Source of the DNA: Botryosphaeria dothidea
Lineage: Eukaryota; Ascomycota; Dothideomycetes; Botryosphaeriales; Botryosphaeriaceae
DNA: 64,000 nt
NCBI GenBank assembly: GCA_011503125.2
Contig: WWBZ02000013.1
Coordinates: forward strand, 496,001 to 560,000
Reading direction: 5' to 3'
Made by a program: the position numbers and the translations under genes. A model generated the notes under the pieces. That model was not told where the DNA came from and did no database searches. It saw only the letters and a list, made by a program, of their open reading frames with translations. Numbering within the stretch: position 1 is the first letter of the stretch; every line of letters starts with the position of its first letter. Of the stretch, positions 11,421 through 21,895 are shown piece by piece.

Positions 11421-12632
11421 ATGGCACGCGCCAAGCAAACCGGCCGCATCGCCACCTGCACCATCCACCTCACCAACCTCCAACCCAACGAAACCCTCCA
11501 CCAACGCGCCCTCCTCCTCAAAGGCCGCATCACCTCCCCATCCTCCACCCCACCGCCCTCCCCCACCTACATCACCATCGCCACCACTTCCTCTCCAGAC
11601 GATCTCTCCACGACGACCTTCCCCGACCAAACCTGGCCCGTCGCCCGCACCACCGCCGCCTTCTCCGCCCTCGTCCTCCTCGCCCCCGGCCCCAACACCC
11701 TCCACCTCCGCTGGGAAGACGCCCACTACGCCGCCTCCCTCGCCGTCCCCGTCACCTACATCCCGCTCCTCCAGACGCCCCCGCTCCACCTCGCCCTCCT
11801 CGTCGCCGCCGACTCGCCCGCCCTCGCCGACTGCCCGCCCGCCAAAGCCGCCGGCTTCGCCGCCGCCCACGCCAGCCTACCCGCCGTCGTCGCGAAGGTG
11901 CGCATGGCCGCGTACATGGCGCAGGCGAGCGTGGCCGAGGACATGCGGGCGAAGGGGCTGGGGCGGCGGGCGTTCCGCTTGGAGGAGCAGTGGGGCGCGG
12001 CGGACACGGTGTCGAGCGCGTTCGCGAACGGCGCGCTCGAGACGTCGTTTGGGGAAGGCGACTCTGCCTACCACGCCAGCGCGAAGGTGCACGTCGTCCG
12101 GGCTGAGAGCACCGTTGCGCAGCTGCGGGCGCTGCGGCCGGAGGAGATGCGCGCGCGGTTCCAGGCGGCGCTGCGGAGGTACGGGGGTCCATTTGACGGG
12201 GCGTCGAGGACGGTGGTCGCCGGCGTGGTGCTGGATGCGCACTACTCGCCGGCGCAGAACCGCGTCGTGGGCGAGCCGGGGCCGCTGGGGGTGCAGGACC
12301 AGCAGCTGCGGCACCTGGTGGAGGAGAAGAAGAAGAGCGGGAAGCGCGTGGCGCTCGCGGTGGTGGGGTCGCAGACGTGCTGGGCGTGGCCGCGCTTCGT
12401 CGAGGAGGTGGCGTCGTGCCTGCTGGATGAGACGCCGGTGTTCGGGCTTGCTGGAAACGGTGGCGACGAGGACGAGTACGGCATGGCGTGGGAGGCGTGC
12501 AGTGCCGGGCAGGCGGGGTTGATGAGCGAGGTCGCGAGGGCGTTTGGCTGTGCTCCTCCCGGGACGTCGGTGCCGGACAGCGCGCACCAGATTGTCTCCA
12601 ACTATTCATGTCTTGCGCTTCTTCAATCATGA
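11421..12632 (+). CDS. Putative zinc metallopeptidase-like protein (YIL108W-type), active site not seen
   Basis: Single exon, 403 residues from the ATG at 11421 (context CACAATGGC). The open frame continues upstream to 11145 but that part is low-complexity. The sequence resembles the fungal putative metallopeptidase family typified by yeast YIL108W: an N-terminal beta-rich half, then MAAYMAQASVAEDMRAKGLGRR, RAFRLEEQWG, and a C-terminal stretch WEACSAGQAGLMSEVARAFG. From memory, that last segment in the family reads (F/L)HExGHxFG, followed by a longer C-terminal region. Here both His are absent (SEVAR in place of HEVGH), and the protein stops about 45 residues later, roughly half the length I expect. 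It may be a catalytically dead or truncated copy. The family assignment is moderate. Confidence 0.5.
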   Translation: MARAKQTGRIATCTIHLTNLQPNETLHQRALLLKGRITSPSSTPPPSPTYITIATTSSPDDLSTTTFPDQTWPVARTTAAFSALVLLAPGPNTLHLRWEDAHYAASLAVPVTYIPLLQTPPLHLALLVAADSPALADCPPAKAAGFAAAHASLPAVVAKVRMAAYMAQASVAEDMRAKGLGRRAFRLEEQWGAADTVSSAFANGALETSFGEGDSAYHASAKVHVVRAESTVAQLRALRPEEMRARFQAALRRYGGPFDGASRTVVAGVVLDAHYSPAQNRVVGEPGPLGVQDQQLRHLVEEKKKSGKRVALAVVGSQTCWAWPRFVEEVASCLLDETPVFGLAGNGGDEDEYGMAWEACSAGQAGLMSEVARAFGCAPPGTSVPDSAHQIVSNYSCLALLQS

Positions 12633-12742
12633 GACAAAAGATTTTCATTTTGAATATCCGAGTTGAAGAGTAATGAGAGTTCTGTGACTAGAATGCGTGA
12701 GTCACAGTGATTACTGTTGTCGATGGTCAGAGTAGACTAGCT

Positions 12743-12765
12743 TTCGACTACCATGGGTAGTCGAA
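12743..12765. repeat. Perfect inverted repeat, 10-bp arms
   Basis: TTCGACTACC and its exact reverse complement are separated by ATG, about 110 bases downstream of the preceding stop codon. It could fold as a hairpin in a 3' UTR or be a protein-binding palindrome. Confidence 0.8.
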
Positions 12766-12904
12766 GCATTCATCTGAATAGCTTCGTCATTAACAATACA
12801 ATCCATTGCGTCTAGATGATCAACCCATACCCTTGTAAGCCGAGCCTGCAAGGCGCCATATTCAGTTACCGCCACACTTTGAGCCCTACACGCTTACGTC
12901 AGAC

Positions 12905-14655
12905 ATGTCCAACCTCACCAACCTCAGCCTCGTCTGAGCGGAAGAAGACTTCGACCTTTAGGTATCATCCAGAATCACCGTTCGTTGAGCTGCTACCGGG
13001 CAAACGGGGAGCCCGGTGTGCTGTCGCCTCCGCACCTACTCGATCAACTTCCACCCAGACAACGACGCAATCTCATACGTTTGGGGAGAGGAATGGGATG
13101 GAGTATACATATTTTGTCACCGCAAACGACTTCTGGTCCCACAGAATCTCAGCGACGTACTCCAACGCCTCCGATGCCAGGACCGAAGCCGGATCTTGTG
13201 GGCCGACTCCATATGCACCGACCAAAGCAACGATGATGAGCAGGGTCACCAGGTCCAACTCATGCGCGCAATATTCCGGCAGGCGGACAATGTCAACGCA
13301 TGGCTCGGCTGTGGCGACAATTTCGATATTGATATGGCTTTTCAACTTATCGAACATCTTTACGACGCTTGGAGACTTAACCTACCACGCAAACAACTTG
13401 AACCACAGGTTTCAATCTACCAGTGGAAGCAACTCGGTGCGCTTCTCGAGAGTCCCTGGTTCTACCGCGTTTGGATCCTGCAAGAGGTCGGATTGGCTTC
13501 GAACGCGATTCTTCTGTGTGGCTCCAACGAAGCGCAATGGAAGGAATTAACATCACTTACCCCTTGGGTCATGAGGAAGTTTTTGTCATTTTTGAATGAA
13601 CACAACTCCTCTCTAAGAGGAGTCGATGGTATGAATCTCAACTTCAGAAAAGGCATGGCCGAGGATGTTCGAAAAGCGCTGTCCGATACCAGATGTGTTC
13701 AGATCCGAGAGATAGGAACTACGCCATTCTAGGGCATATCACGTTTGAGCGCGATAAGCAAGCTGCTGGTGGAATGCCCTTCATTGTCGCTGACTGTTCA
13801 AAGCCTGTCTCGGATGTATACTTGGAGGTCGCCATCGAGTTACTGGAATTGCCAAATCCATATTACATCTTGTCCATGGTCGAGCACACCGACTTAACAA
13901 TTGATGATCACGGTGTAGTCTCCTGGGCCCCGCAATGGATTTCATACTATGGAGTTCACGAGTTAGCAGGTCTAAAGAGCCCGGGAGTTTTCTACGGGGC
14001 ATGTGGGTCCTCGACGCCAAAATTTCAAATCCACAAGCGAATGCTAGCACTCGAAGGTGTTATTCTAGATCGCATCAAGTGGTCATCGACCCAATTTTAT
14101 GGATGGAAAAGTGACAAGAAAATCGACTCAGTCATCAGGCGTATCCCGGATGAGCTCATGTGTCCAGATTATGGACTCAATGGCTCAGTCAAGCGGAACA
14201 TCTCCAACTTTTTGTCCACAATATACGGAGGTGTGCAATCTAAGCTCATTGATAATGCATGGACGGATCGGGATGTAAATGAACTCCATGCAAATTTTGC
14301 AGCCTATATTCACAACAATGGCATCGATCCGCGTGTGGGGAATGCTTTCGGTACGGAGTACGCTGATGGTACAGCGGATCAATTTCTGGTCGATATCACA
14401 TCTTTACCCTTCAGCGGAAGATTTTTTTTCATCAGTGAAAACGGATACCTTGGCCTTGGACCACCTGTTTCGCAATCCGGAGACAGAATATGTTTCTTTT
14501 TCGGAGTCCAGGTTCCCTTCATTTTGAGACCACAGCACGATTCTGGCGAATACCGTCTATGCGGAGAGTGTTACGTTGATGGGATGATGTATGGGGAGAT
14601 CGCTGACATGCTGAAAAGCGGGAAGGTCAAGGAGGAGACTTTCAGGCTTGTGTAG
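12905..14655 (+). pseudogene. Heterokaryon incompatibility (HET) domain protein, frameshifted
   Basis: HET-domain proteins trigger cell death on fusion of unlike strains or act in other NLR-like responses. The family blocks are present but lie in three frames. FRYHPESPFVELLPGKRG lies around 12955-13010 in one frame. DAISYVWGE, LWADSICTDQSN, QVQLMRAIFRQADNVNAWLG and FYRVWILQE follow in a second frame (13016-13690). CSDPRDRNYAILG and the whole C-terminal part follow in a third frame (from about 13693 to the TAG at 14653-14655). No splice signals explain the jumps near 13005 and 13690, so I read two indels. In the N-terminal region the frame also shows stops upstream of the first shift, so the start is not fixed. 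Either a pseudogene or a region with assembly errors; the call of family is firm. Confidence 0.8.
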
Positions 14656-15028
14656 TGTGGACAACGCTTTCATGAAGTCAGATTCTCATTCTATGTAGCA
14701 TCCTCATGAGGATGTGTGTACATGTGCAGTGTCTTTCACTTACGGGGGACTCGGGCTTGATGAACTTCTTTAAGTACTTCCACGCTTGTCTAACTGCAAA
14801 CGTTCTCGATTATCTAATTGCTCGAGGTAACATGTGTGACTGGAGGCGGCGGATTGAGGTCTTTTATGGGAGTTTCCCATTTCTGATAACTTTCAGGATT
14901 TCTCCAGTTTAGTTCTGGTCTACCTCACGCTGATCATTGATGTAGCCTTTTTTTCAGCTATCTTTACGTCCATTCTATTGATTACAGTATCATATACATT
15001 ACATTTTACAACCATTCAAGGATTTGGT
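14656..15028. other. Intergenic, convergent 3' ends
   Basis: About 370 bases between the 3' ends of the HET gene (+) and the glycoside hydrolase (-). One 68-codon frame without features. Nothing else seen. Confidence 0.5.
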
Positions 15029-16685
15029 TCATGAGCCTCGGTTGGCCCTGAGGCTCAGAATCCAATCATGATCCACACCACCGCTGCTTGGAGGCACGAA
15101 CGTCTTCCTACCCTCAAGCGGGAAGTCCGCCGCACCTGTCACGTTGTGGTACGCTCCCTGACGCGGGTCATACCACTGAGCCCGGCCACTCGGCACGCCA
15201 AAATGCTCCGCAAGAGCATCAAGATCGAGGTCAAACGCATCACCGTACCCAGTATACACCCAATACCGCCCCTCGCCTGCCAAGCCCGCAACATACCGGT
15301 TCCCCTCGTAACTCAGGACATCCGTGCCGTTACCAGGGCTGCGGATGAAGCCGCGCTCCGGCGCCAACCCCTCGCCCCACACGCCCTCAAACAACCCCCT
15401 CACATACCCGCTCTGCCTCGCGCCCTCGAACCCCAGCGCATCGCGCCACGACTCGTTGACGGGCTGGTCCAACTGCGCCTCGATCCACAGCTCCGGCCTC
15501 GCCAGCTGCGCTCTGGGCGCGTACATCTGCCAGATGGCCTGCGCGCCGTACGTGAAGCCGCACGCGCCGGAGAAGACGGCGGAGTAGAAGCCGTGCCGCA
15601 CGTGCGACGCGTTCCACAGCGGGCGGCTGGTGTTGAAGCCGACGTGCGCGCCCTCGTAGTGGTTCTCCAGGTCGACGACCGGGCCGGGGAAGGCGGCGCG
15701 CATGGCGATGGTGTTTTCGTAGTTTTTGGTGCTGGCCCAGCCGGTGAGCGGCGTGAAGTGGTAGTCGAGTGTTGTGGCGTCGGGGATGTTGTGGCCGGAT
15801 TGCACGGCATCCATTGAGAGGGGGCCGAGGGTGCCGTTGATGTACTGTAAGGATTGGATTAGCGCTGTCGGAGGGAAGGATGGGGGAGATGCTTACGTTG
15901 TGGCCGTAGGGCAGCGGCGTGGATGGGTCGGAGATCCACATGTTGGTCGGGTGGAAGGTGACGAAGGGGGTGACGCCCGCGGCGCTCTCAGACTCGGTAA
16001 ATCCCTTCACCATGCGCGACCAGACCTCGCGGGTGTCGGTGATGGGGCCGAGCAGGGTGGTCGGGTCGAGCGAGGGGTCGGCGCGGAAGGCGTCTTGGGC
16101 GGCCGAGGCGTTGCAGGACCAGAAACCGTTGGAGTCGCCGCCGATGATCTTGGGGAGGCCGGGGTAGCGCGTGCCGATGTAGGCGCCGAAGCGCTCGGCG
16201 GAATCCTCGTCGAAGATGATGGGCCCGTTGTGCCAGCCGCAGTTGACCCAGCGGCCCCAGGTGGGCACCAGGGCGACGAGGATGCCGTAGGAGGCGGCGC
16301 GGTTGACGGCCCAATCGACGTGCTCGAAGTAGGCCTCATTGGGCTGCAGGGGGTCGGCGTCGTGGAGCGGGAGTTCGCCGTAGAAGTTGGGGAACGTGGT
16401 GCCGTTGAGCTCGGAGATGACGACGGCTTGGACGACGTTGAAGCCTTTGCTGGCGCGGTCCTGGAGGTAGTGGTCGATGTCGGTGCGGTTCAGGCGGTGG
16501 AAGAACTCCCACGCCGTATCGGCCTGCCAGAAGAAAGGCTCCCCGCTGTTGGTCCTGGACAGATATCGGCCGTTGCGCGGTGCCGAGATGGCGAGGTCTG
16601 CCCATGAAACAGAGGAAGAGTTGGAGGCAGCAACGGCATGGCTGCAAAGCGAAAGGGCAGCGAAGAATGACGCAATCGCCCTCAT
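15029..16685 (-). CDS. Secreted apiosidase-like glycoside hydrolase (DUF4038 type, GH140-like)
   Basis: Probably a secreted glycosidase acting on plant wall side chains. The family includes bacterial apiosidases, but the fungal substrate is not known to me. Two exons (16685-15897 and 15844-15029) join in phase over a 52-base intron and give 534 residues. The start is the ATG before a signal peptide (MRAIASFFAALSLCSHAVAA). The N-terminal segment RNGRYLSRTNSGEPFFWQAD and AWEFFHRLNRTD are typical of the DUF4038 beta/alpha barrel. Further barrel pieces are GFNVVQAVVISE, WGRWVNCGWHNGPI, KIIGGDSNGFW and VVDLENHYEG, whose acidic residues are candidate catalytic groups. The last 90 or so residues fit the associated C-terminal beta-sandwich domain. 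It stands alone, convergent with the HET gene. Confidence 0.8.
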
Positions 16686-17631
16686 CTTGGCGTTTTCGCT
16701 GGCAGGATGCGAGAAGATGGAGTATAGTTCCCAGGGGCGGATTCCCACTCTTCAGAGCTGCAAGACCTCCACATTTATACTCCCAGGCGTGCGGAGAGTT
16801 CCTGGAGTGTGGAGAATTGCCAATGCGCGGAGAGCTGGTAAGTGCCCGTGGGAAGAGGAACAGGAGATGTCAGCCCGGTCTTCGGGCCTGATCGCGGGGC
16901 GACAGGAGATCTTAGCGCATCAGAACCTTGAAAGAGTTACAGAGGTAACGTTCGAGTGGGTCGTAAGAAGGTCCGAATGCAACCCTTGGGCAGCTGCAGA
17001 AACATGGCTTTCCGAACCGATGGGATGAATTCGGGCTGTACTTCATGATTGAAGAGACTGTGCATGCCCATCCTCCGCGTTCCATCTTCGAGTCCAGCCG
17101 AATGTAGAGTCGAAACTGCTGCTAGAATACATGACGTCAGGAACATTTCCAAAATTGAGGAGCACGGCGCCCGAAAATTGTGGGGAGAGACGTAAACACC
17201 AAAGGACTAGCGTCGGATCAAGCACCCCGACGCTGACGGACACTCATCCGCATATAGAAATGGCCGAGCCTCGGGGTTGATTTGATCCGCGCCTTGGTAA
17301 GCTTCTCTTTCGACTTCGGGCTTCTGTTTCGAATTCGGCCGAAAAGTGCTTTATATAAATCGTCATTCGTTCATCAAAGCAATCCTCAGTCCTCTGCGGT
17401 TTTTGGACTTCATCTAAGGTTCTGAGACCTGTAAGCTCGAATCCTCTTGGATGCTGCGTTCCACAATGAAGTCTTGGCATTTTGCTCAGGCTTGTACTTC
17501 AGCTAGGCGCACCAATTAAAGCGGAGAGAGCCTTGAATGGCTCGACAACCCGGCCAAGTATGGAGACAGTACGCCAGAATGCAATGGAGTTTTGATTGAA
17601 AATTAGCAGTGGTCGTGCGCCATCTAAGTCC
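16686..17631. other. Intergenic, no gene recognised
   Basis: About 950 bases containing the promoter of the leftward glycoside hydrolase. Short frames on both strands carry no family motifs. Confidence 0.5.
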
Positions 17632-18177
17632 TCAATCCGAAGCTCTGACGCCGGGAATTTCGGCGTCTTCGCCCAAAGTTGTCCCGCCGATCTTGATTGG
17701 CTCTACCGGAAGCAGTATGTACAACATGCGCAGCCAATTGGTTTCAGAGGTGTGGCGCCACGCGTGGTTTGTACCTCTCTGAATGCTGATATCCTCCCTC
17801 TTCATGATCCTCTTCTCGCCCGAATCCAGAATAAGCTCGGCCTCGCCTTCCAACACCACGCCGTAGTCTGGGCTCACCGTCCTATGCATTGGTGAAAGGC
17901 CCCCCGGTCGCAGGTCCACCATGCGCAGAACGGATCCGTTGGAGATGGAAATTCCCGGAGCATCCGTTAAGAGGTTCCGATAGATGCCGACATCCGCATT
18001 GTCGTTCAAGTTTATTGGGAACCCTTTGGTGGCGTAGCAAAGTGCAAAGTCGGCGTCCTTGGGTAGTGCGTAGATTGGAGTGTCTTTGCCCAACTCGTCG
18101 ATGAAGATCTCCTTGCCGTCCGGAGTGTGACCGGTGATGAAGCGCTTGGTTGCGTGGATGTCTTTGTTTGCTGACAT
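17632..18177 (-). CDS. Cupin-domain protein
   Basis: Single exon, 181 residues. The C-terminal two thirds form a cupin_2 beta-barrel: LRPGGLSPMHRTVSPDYGVV matches the first cupin motif, with a reduced set of metal ligands. Then come GEAELILDSGEKRIMKREDI and RGTNHAWRHTSETNW, the second motif with a conserved His. The first motif has MHRT where two His of an HxH pair are usual, so metal binding may be altered. Fungal cupins of this length occur near secondary metabolism or as stand-alone proteins of unknown role. There is no signal peptide. The function is not assigned. Confidence 0.75.
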   Translation of the reverse strand: MSANKDIHATKRFITGHTPDGKEIFIDELGKDTPIYALPKDADFALCYATKGFPINLNDNADVGIYRNLLTDAPGISISNGSVLRMVDLRPGGLSPMHRTVSPDYGVVLEGEAELILDSGEKRIMKREDISIQRGTNHAWRHTSETNWLRMLYILLPVEPIKIGGTTLGEDAEIPGVRASD

Positions 18178-19629
18178 TGTGTACCGCCGCTGTCGTTGGT
18201 TTGAACGAAGCTGATTGCAAGTAATTCGTGCTTATTTGCGGGGGATTTGCAGCTAGTCCGATTGCTTAAGTATACTTGCCGAGAAGTTATGCTCCCGATG
18301 TGGACCACCACGGATGCATTTTAACCCGCTTCTAGCCTGCCATGAATTGAAGCTGTGACGGACCGCCAACTCGTAGAATGCGATACTCTTTTCTTCTTCA
18401 CGACTTCCAATCACCGTACTCTCGTTCACTCTACGTGAGAGCCCGTTGTTTCAAAGCAAGAAAATTTCTACATACGGTTTACGGAAGTACGTCCCGGCAA
18501 CTATTTGTTACAGGGAGCTGCAATCACTTATTCTGCAATGACAGGCACAGCTTCAAGGAGAAAAAGAGAGAAGCTGTAAGGTAGCGTTGAATTGATATGG
18601 GGATAGGCACTTACGGCGGGGGATGTGGAGACGATTCGGCAAGTCTGACGCGAAGTACACGAGAGAATTTCCCCACAGTATGTTGCTAGACGGACCTGCC
18701 TCACCTACCACAAGAAACTACAGCCGTATGGGTAATTGTTCAGGCTGTACCAAGACTTCTTTACCGTCTTTCCATTGTACAGGAGGAATGCGCCCGTTTG
18801 AGATATGGCGACACATACCATAGCAGTCGAGAAAACTTAAATTCCCGGCTGACTATCGAAAGTTTATGAATCATTCCCCTTTTCAGGCACCGTGTATGGA
18901 TGAGAGTTCGATGTTGCCTGAAGATTCGAGCTAACGCAAAGCGGAAATATTTTTCAAAATTGCCGGGTATCTACTTTGCGTAGTCGCCACCGTGCTCATT
19001 CCTGCACCAACGAATAGGTATACTTCTTTTGCACGCTTTTTCGGGATTGATTACTCGTGCTCATCTCAAATGGGCATGCTAAAACTTTCAATCACTCACG
19101 GAAAGACAGTGGCCTGAAATCCAATCTAAAATGTTATATTCGATCCCCCACGATTGCCAAAGTGCACCCTCTGTGATTTTATGCGGAGGCTTGGTTAATA
19201 TGTGGGGTAGATACAACCGGTTGTTACCGGTGTCAACCGTTGCATTTTCCTAATTACGAAGTTCATGTGTCCGTTAGATGTGGAGCATGACGTCTTACTG
19301 AGATCCTACAAAATGTAATTTGGTGTTCTGTCGGAAAAGGCCGAGCCTTCACGTCTCCCTGCCCCGCTCCCGCCCATTTCGAGATTGAACCAATCATGAA
19401 TTGCCGACAGTGACACCACGGTTAGTGGAACATAATATAGTCATCCGCCAATGAAACGTCGATTCTGTTTTCCGAATTCCTTTGCTGGAAGTTGTCGACG
19501 TATTGTGGAACGCCTAGTATATATTGAGGAGAGCAGAGATTTCATTAAGACGCAACCGCATATACATGCCTAACTTTCTTGGAGATTGATCATCAATTAT
19601 CCGGACTCTTTTTTTTTTTTTTTGAACAA
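18178..19629. other. Intergenic, no gene recognised
   Basis: About 1.45 kb with somewhat higher A+T content and only short frames. A run of about 16 T near 19610-19625 lies just past the 3' end of the next leftward gene and is the only notable element. Confidence 0.5.
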
Positions 19630-20976
19630 CTACAACTTTTCCCATCGCTCGTCTACCGGACCGCGCTTGAGATTAGTAAATTCCTCATTCCACTCGCCCA
19701 TGAACGGCTCCACCCGCACCCCACGGCTTTCAGCAGCGCGACACACACGCTCACACGCCCTCTTCGCCCGAGCCAAATCTTCATCCGATACCTTTGGTGG
19801 CGCGGCACACGTGGCCGGCTCTGCAGGCGCAGCCTCAATCTCGGCGACCTCTGGAGTTCCTTCTGCCTCGTCACCAGACTTTCGCGTCGGCTTCTCCTCT
19901 CCAGCCGCCTCCTTCGAACCCTCATCATCATCCTCCTCTTCCTCCGATGAAGACTCATCCTCCCCAGCCCCACCCTTCTTCTCCGCGGATTGATACCCCT
20001 CCGGATGCGCCTCCTCCCACTCCTCCACCGCCCTCCTCTCCCCCTCCCCATCCTCCAAATCCAACACAAAACTCAGCCTCTCCAGGCCCGGCAAGAACGC
20101 CCCATCCCCAAACGCGCCCGCCCACCTCCCCACCACCTCCCCGCTCCGCGCCAGGCTCACCGAGCCCCGAAACCGCAACACCCGCAACCCCGGCGGGAAG
20201 CAGCGGAAAAACGCCGGCAGCTGCCCACGGTCGCGGTAGTGGTCGCCCAGCACGAGCACGAGCGTGCGCAGCGCGGCCAGCTGCGGGAGCAGGTCCTCGA
20301 GGACGTGCGGCGGCGCGTGGTGCAGGTCGTGCTGGCTGCGGGCAACGAGGCTGAGAGTCGTGAGGGCGGCGAGGGCGCGTGGGCGCGCGAGGGCGTAGCG
20401 GAAGAGCGTGTCGCGCGCGTCGTTGTGGACGATTTCGAGGGTCTGGAGGCGGGGTTGCGGGGCGGCGGCGTCGTCGAGTGGGGGGTTGTCGTTGCTGGCG
20501 TATTTCTCGGCCATCCAGTCGTTCACCAGGTCGGGCACCCAGGTGAGGGTTACGCCGCCGGAGGGGGCGGGCGCGGGGGGCTCGGCCGCGGCTCTTGCGT
20601 CGGCGTTCGCGCGGATGAGCTCCGTGGTGGTGGGCCCTTCGAAGCGCAGGCCGGCGGTGTAGTTGAGGACGAGGTGGGGCACGCGGCCGTCGAGGATCCA
20701 GGGCGACTTGCAGACCTCGCCGCAGGAGCTGCTGACGGTGAGCTTCTCGAGCGGCCAGTGCAGCGGGATTTTCTCGTCGTTGAGCTCTTCGTTCCACCCG
20801 CTGTCCATGGAGAGGTGCTTGATGGATGTGAAGTGGTTGGAAAGAAGGTCCCAGTGGGCATCGGACGGAATTTCCTTCTCTAGGCTGAGCCTTTCCGCGT
20901 CTCGTGGGGCATCTTTCAGCTGCGGTTCCACGGGTTCGAGCATGTCCAGCTCAACCGCCTTTTGTGCGTCTGCCAT
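19630..20976 (-). CDS. Hypothetical protein with LRR/F-box-like layout and acidic low-complexity tail
   Basis: Single exon. I take the ATG at 20976 (MADAQKAVELDML), which gives 448 residues; the frame is open back to 21057. The middle part has repeated leucine-rich strands (FTSIKHLSMDSG, LEKLTVSSS, LQTLEIVHNDARD, LAALTTLSLVARS, LRTLVLVLGD, LRVLRFRGS). This resembles the irregular leucine-rich repeats of fungal F-box-type proteins, although no N-terminal F-box is visible. A long Glu/Ser/Asp-rich segment (around residues 340-400) follows, then a charged helix. I do not recognise an orthologue. It is the sort of lineage-specific protein common in Pezizomycotina. Confidence 0.6.
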   Translation of the reverse strand: MADAQKAVELDMLEPVEPQLKDAPRDAERLSLEKEIPSDAHWDLLSNHFTSIKHLSMDSGWNEELNDEKIPLHWPLEKLTVSSSCGEVCKSPWILDGRVPHLVLNYTAGLRFEGPTTTELIRANADARAAAEPPAPAPSGGVTLTWVPDLVNDWMAEKYASNDNPPLDDAAAPQPRLQTLEIVHNDARDTLFRYALARPRALAALTTLSLVARSQHDLHHAPPHVLEDLLPQLAALRTLVLVLGDHYRDRGQLPAFFRCFPPGLRVLRFRGSVSLARSGEVVGRWAGAFGDGAFLPGLERLSFVLDLEDGEGERRAVEEWEEAHPEGYQSAEKKGGAGEDESSSEEEEDDDEGSKEAAGEEKPTRKSGDEAEGTPEVAEIEAAPAEPATCAAPPKVSDEDLARAKRACERVCRAAESRGVRVEPFMGEWNEEFTNLKRGPVDERWEKL

Positions 20977-21895
20977 GGCTAATGTGTAACGTTGCGGGCG
21001 GCTATATTGTCTTGGAATCCGCGGCTTCGACGGGCTGTTGGTGGGAGGGAGAAACAAGGGAACGGAAAGGGTTGTATAAGAAAGACGTTAGGACGAAAGT
21101 GGAGGTTGACGCACTTGACATTGGCGAGGCTCTAGCCCCCAAGGCAGCAACAATAAGGGTCTGTGGGGGCGCACTTTAGCTCCTCGCGCCGACGCTTTTG
21201 AGTTAGTTACGAGCTAGTCATCGCGTCACGGATTTGTGACCGTGCGAGCGAGCAATTAAGACGGGTAAATAGATGGAAAAAGACCCTCACCTTACAGACA
21301 CTTATACTAAGCTGTATGCGGTCACTGTGAGCACGTGATGTGACAACATCTGCGCTACCCGGCGATTTTGCTCTCAGATGCGCACGCATCCAACGGGAAG
21401 TGAAGCAACCCCACGATTAGTACGATTGGTGCCAAATGCACAATCCAGACCAGGACTGCCATGTGGGCTTGGAATATATAGTCAGATGACTTTGTCACTT
21501 ACTACTTACATCCGGATCATGCTTCGACTCCTCGTAGTCCATCCTGAACGGCGTTTTTCTGCCATTTCTACAAGGGATCCACATTAAGGCCTAGCCGTTG
21601 GCTGTGGTACCTCTGTGGACGTATCTCATGTTTCATACGTCATAGACACAAGTTGAAGGTTTAAGTCGCAGAACTGCCGTCAAAGTTCCAGCACCGCCGT
21701 CCCGAGCCGCCCGACGAGATCGGCGTTCTAAGCGAAGCCATCCAACTTCGGCCTCTTCGGGAGAGCTAACGCGGCGCCAGGTATAAGCAGCAAACAGCTT
21801 CAGGGTCACGATACCAGCAGTCGTGCGCAGAGAATTGTCACCGGTGCACCGTATCCTTGTTGTATCACCCAAAATCATCACTTCTTGTTTTGACC
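20977..21895. other. Divergent intergenic region
   Basis: About 920 bases between the start of the leucine-rich protein (-) and the fluoride exporter (+), so probably the promoters of both. No recognisable gene or repeat. Confidence 0.5.

Noticed and set aside
18178..19629. A transposon or repeat-induced-mutation relic in the long gap
   Set aside because: Moderate A+T content only. No terminal repeats, transposase-like frames or strong TpA bias could be seen by eye.
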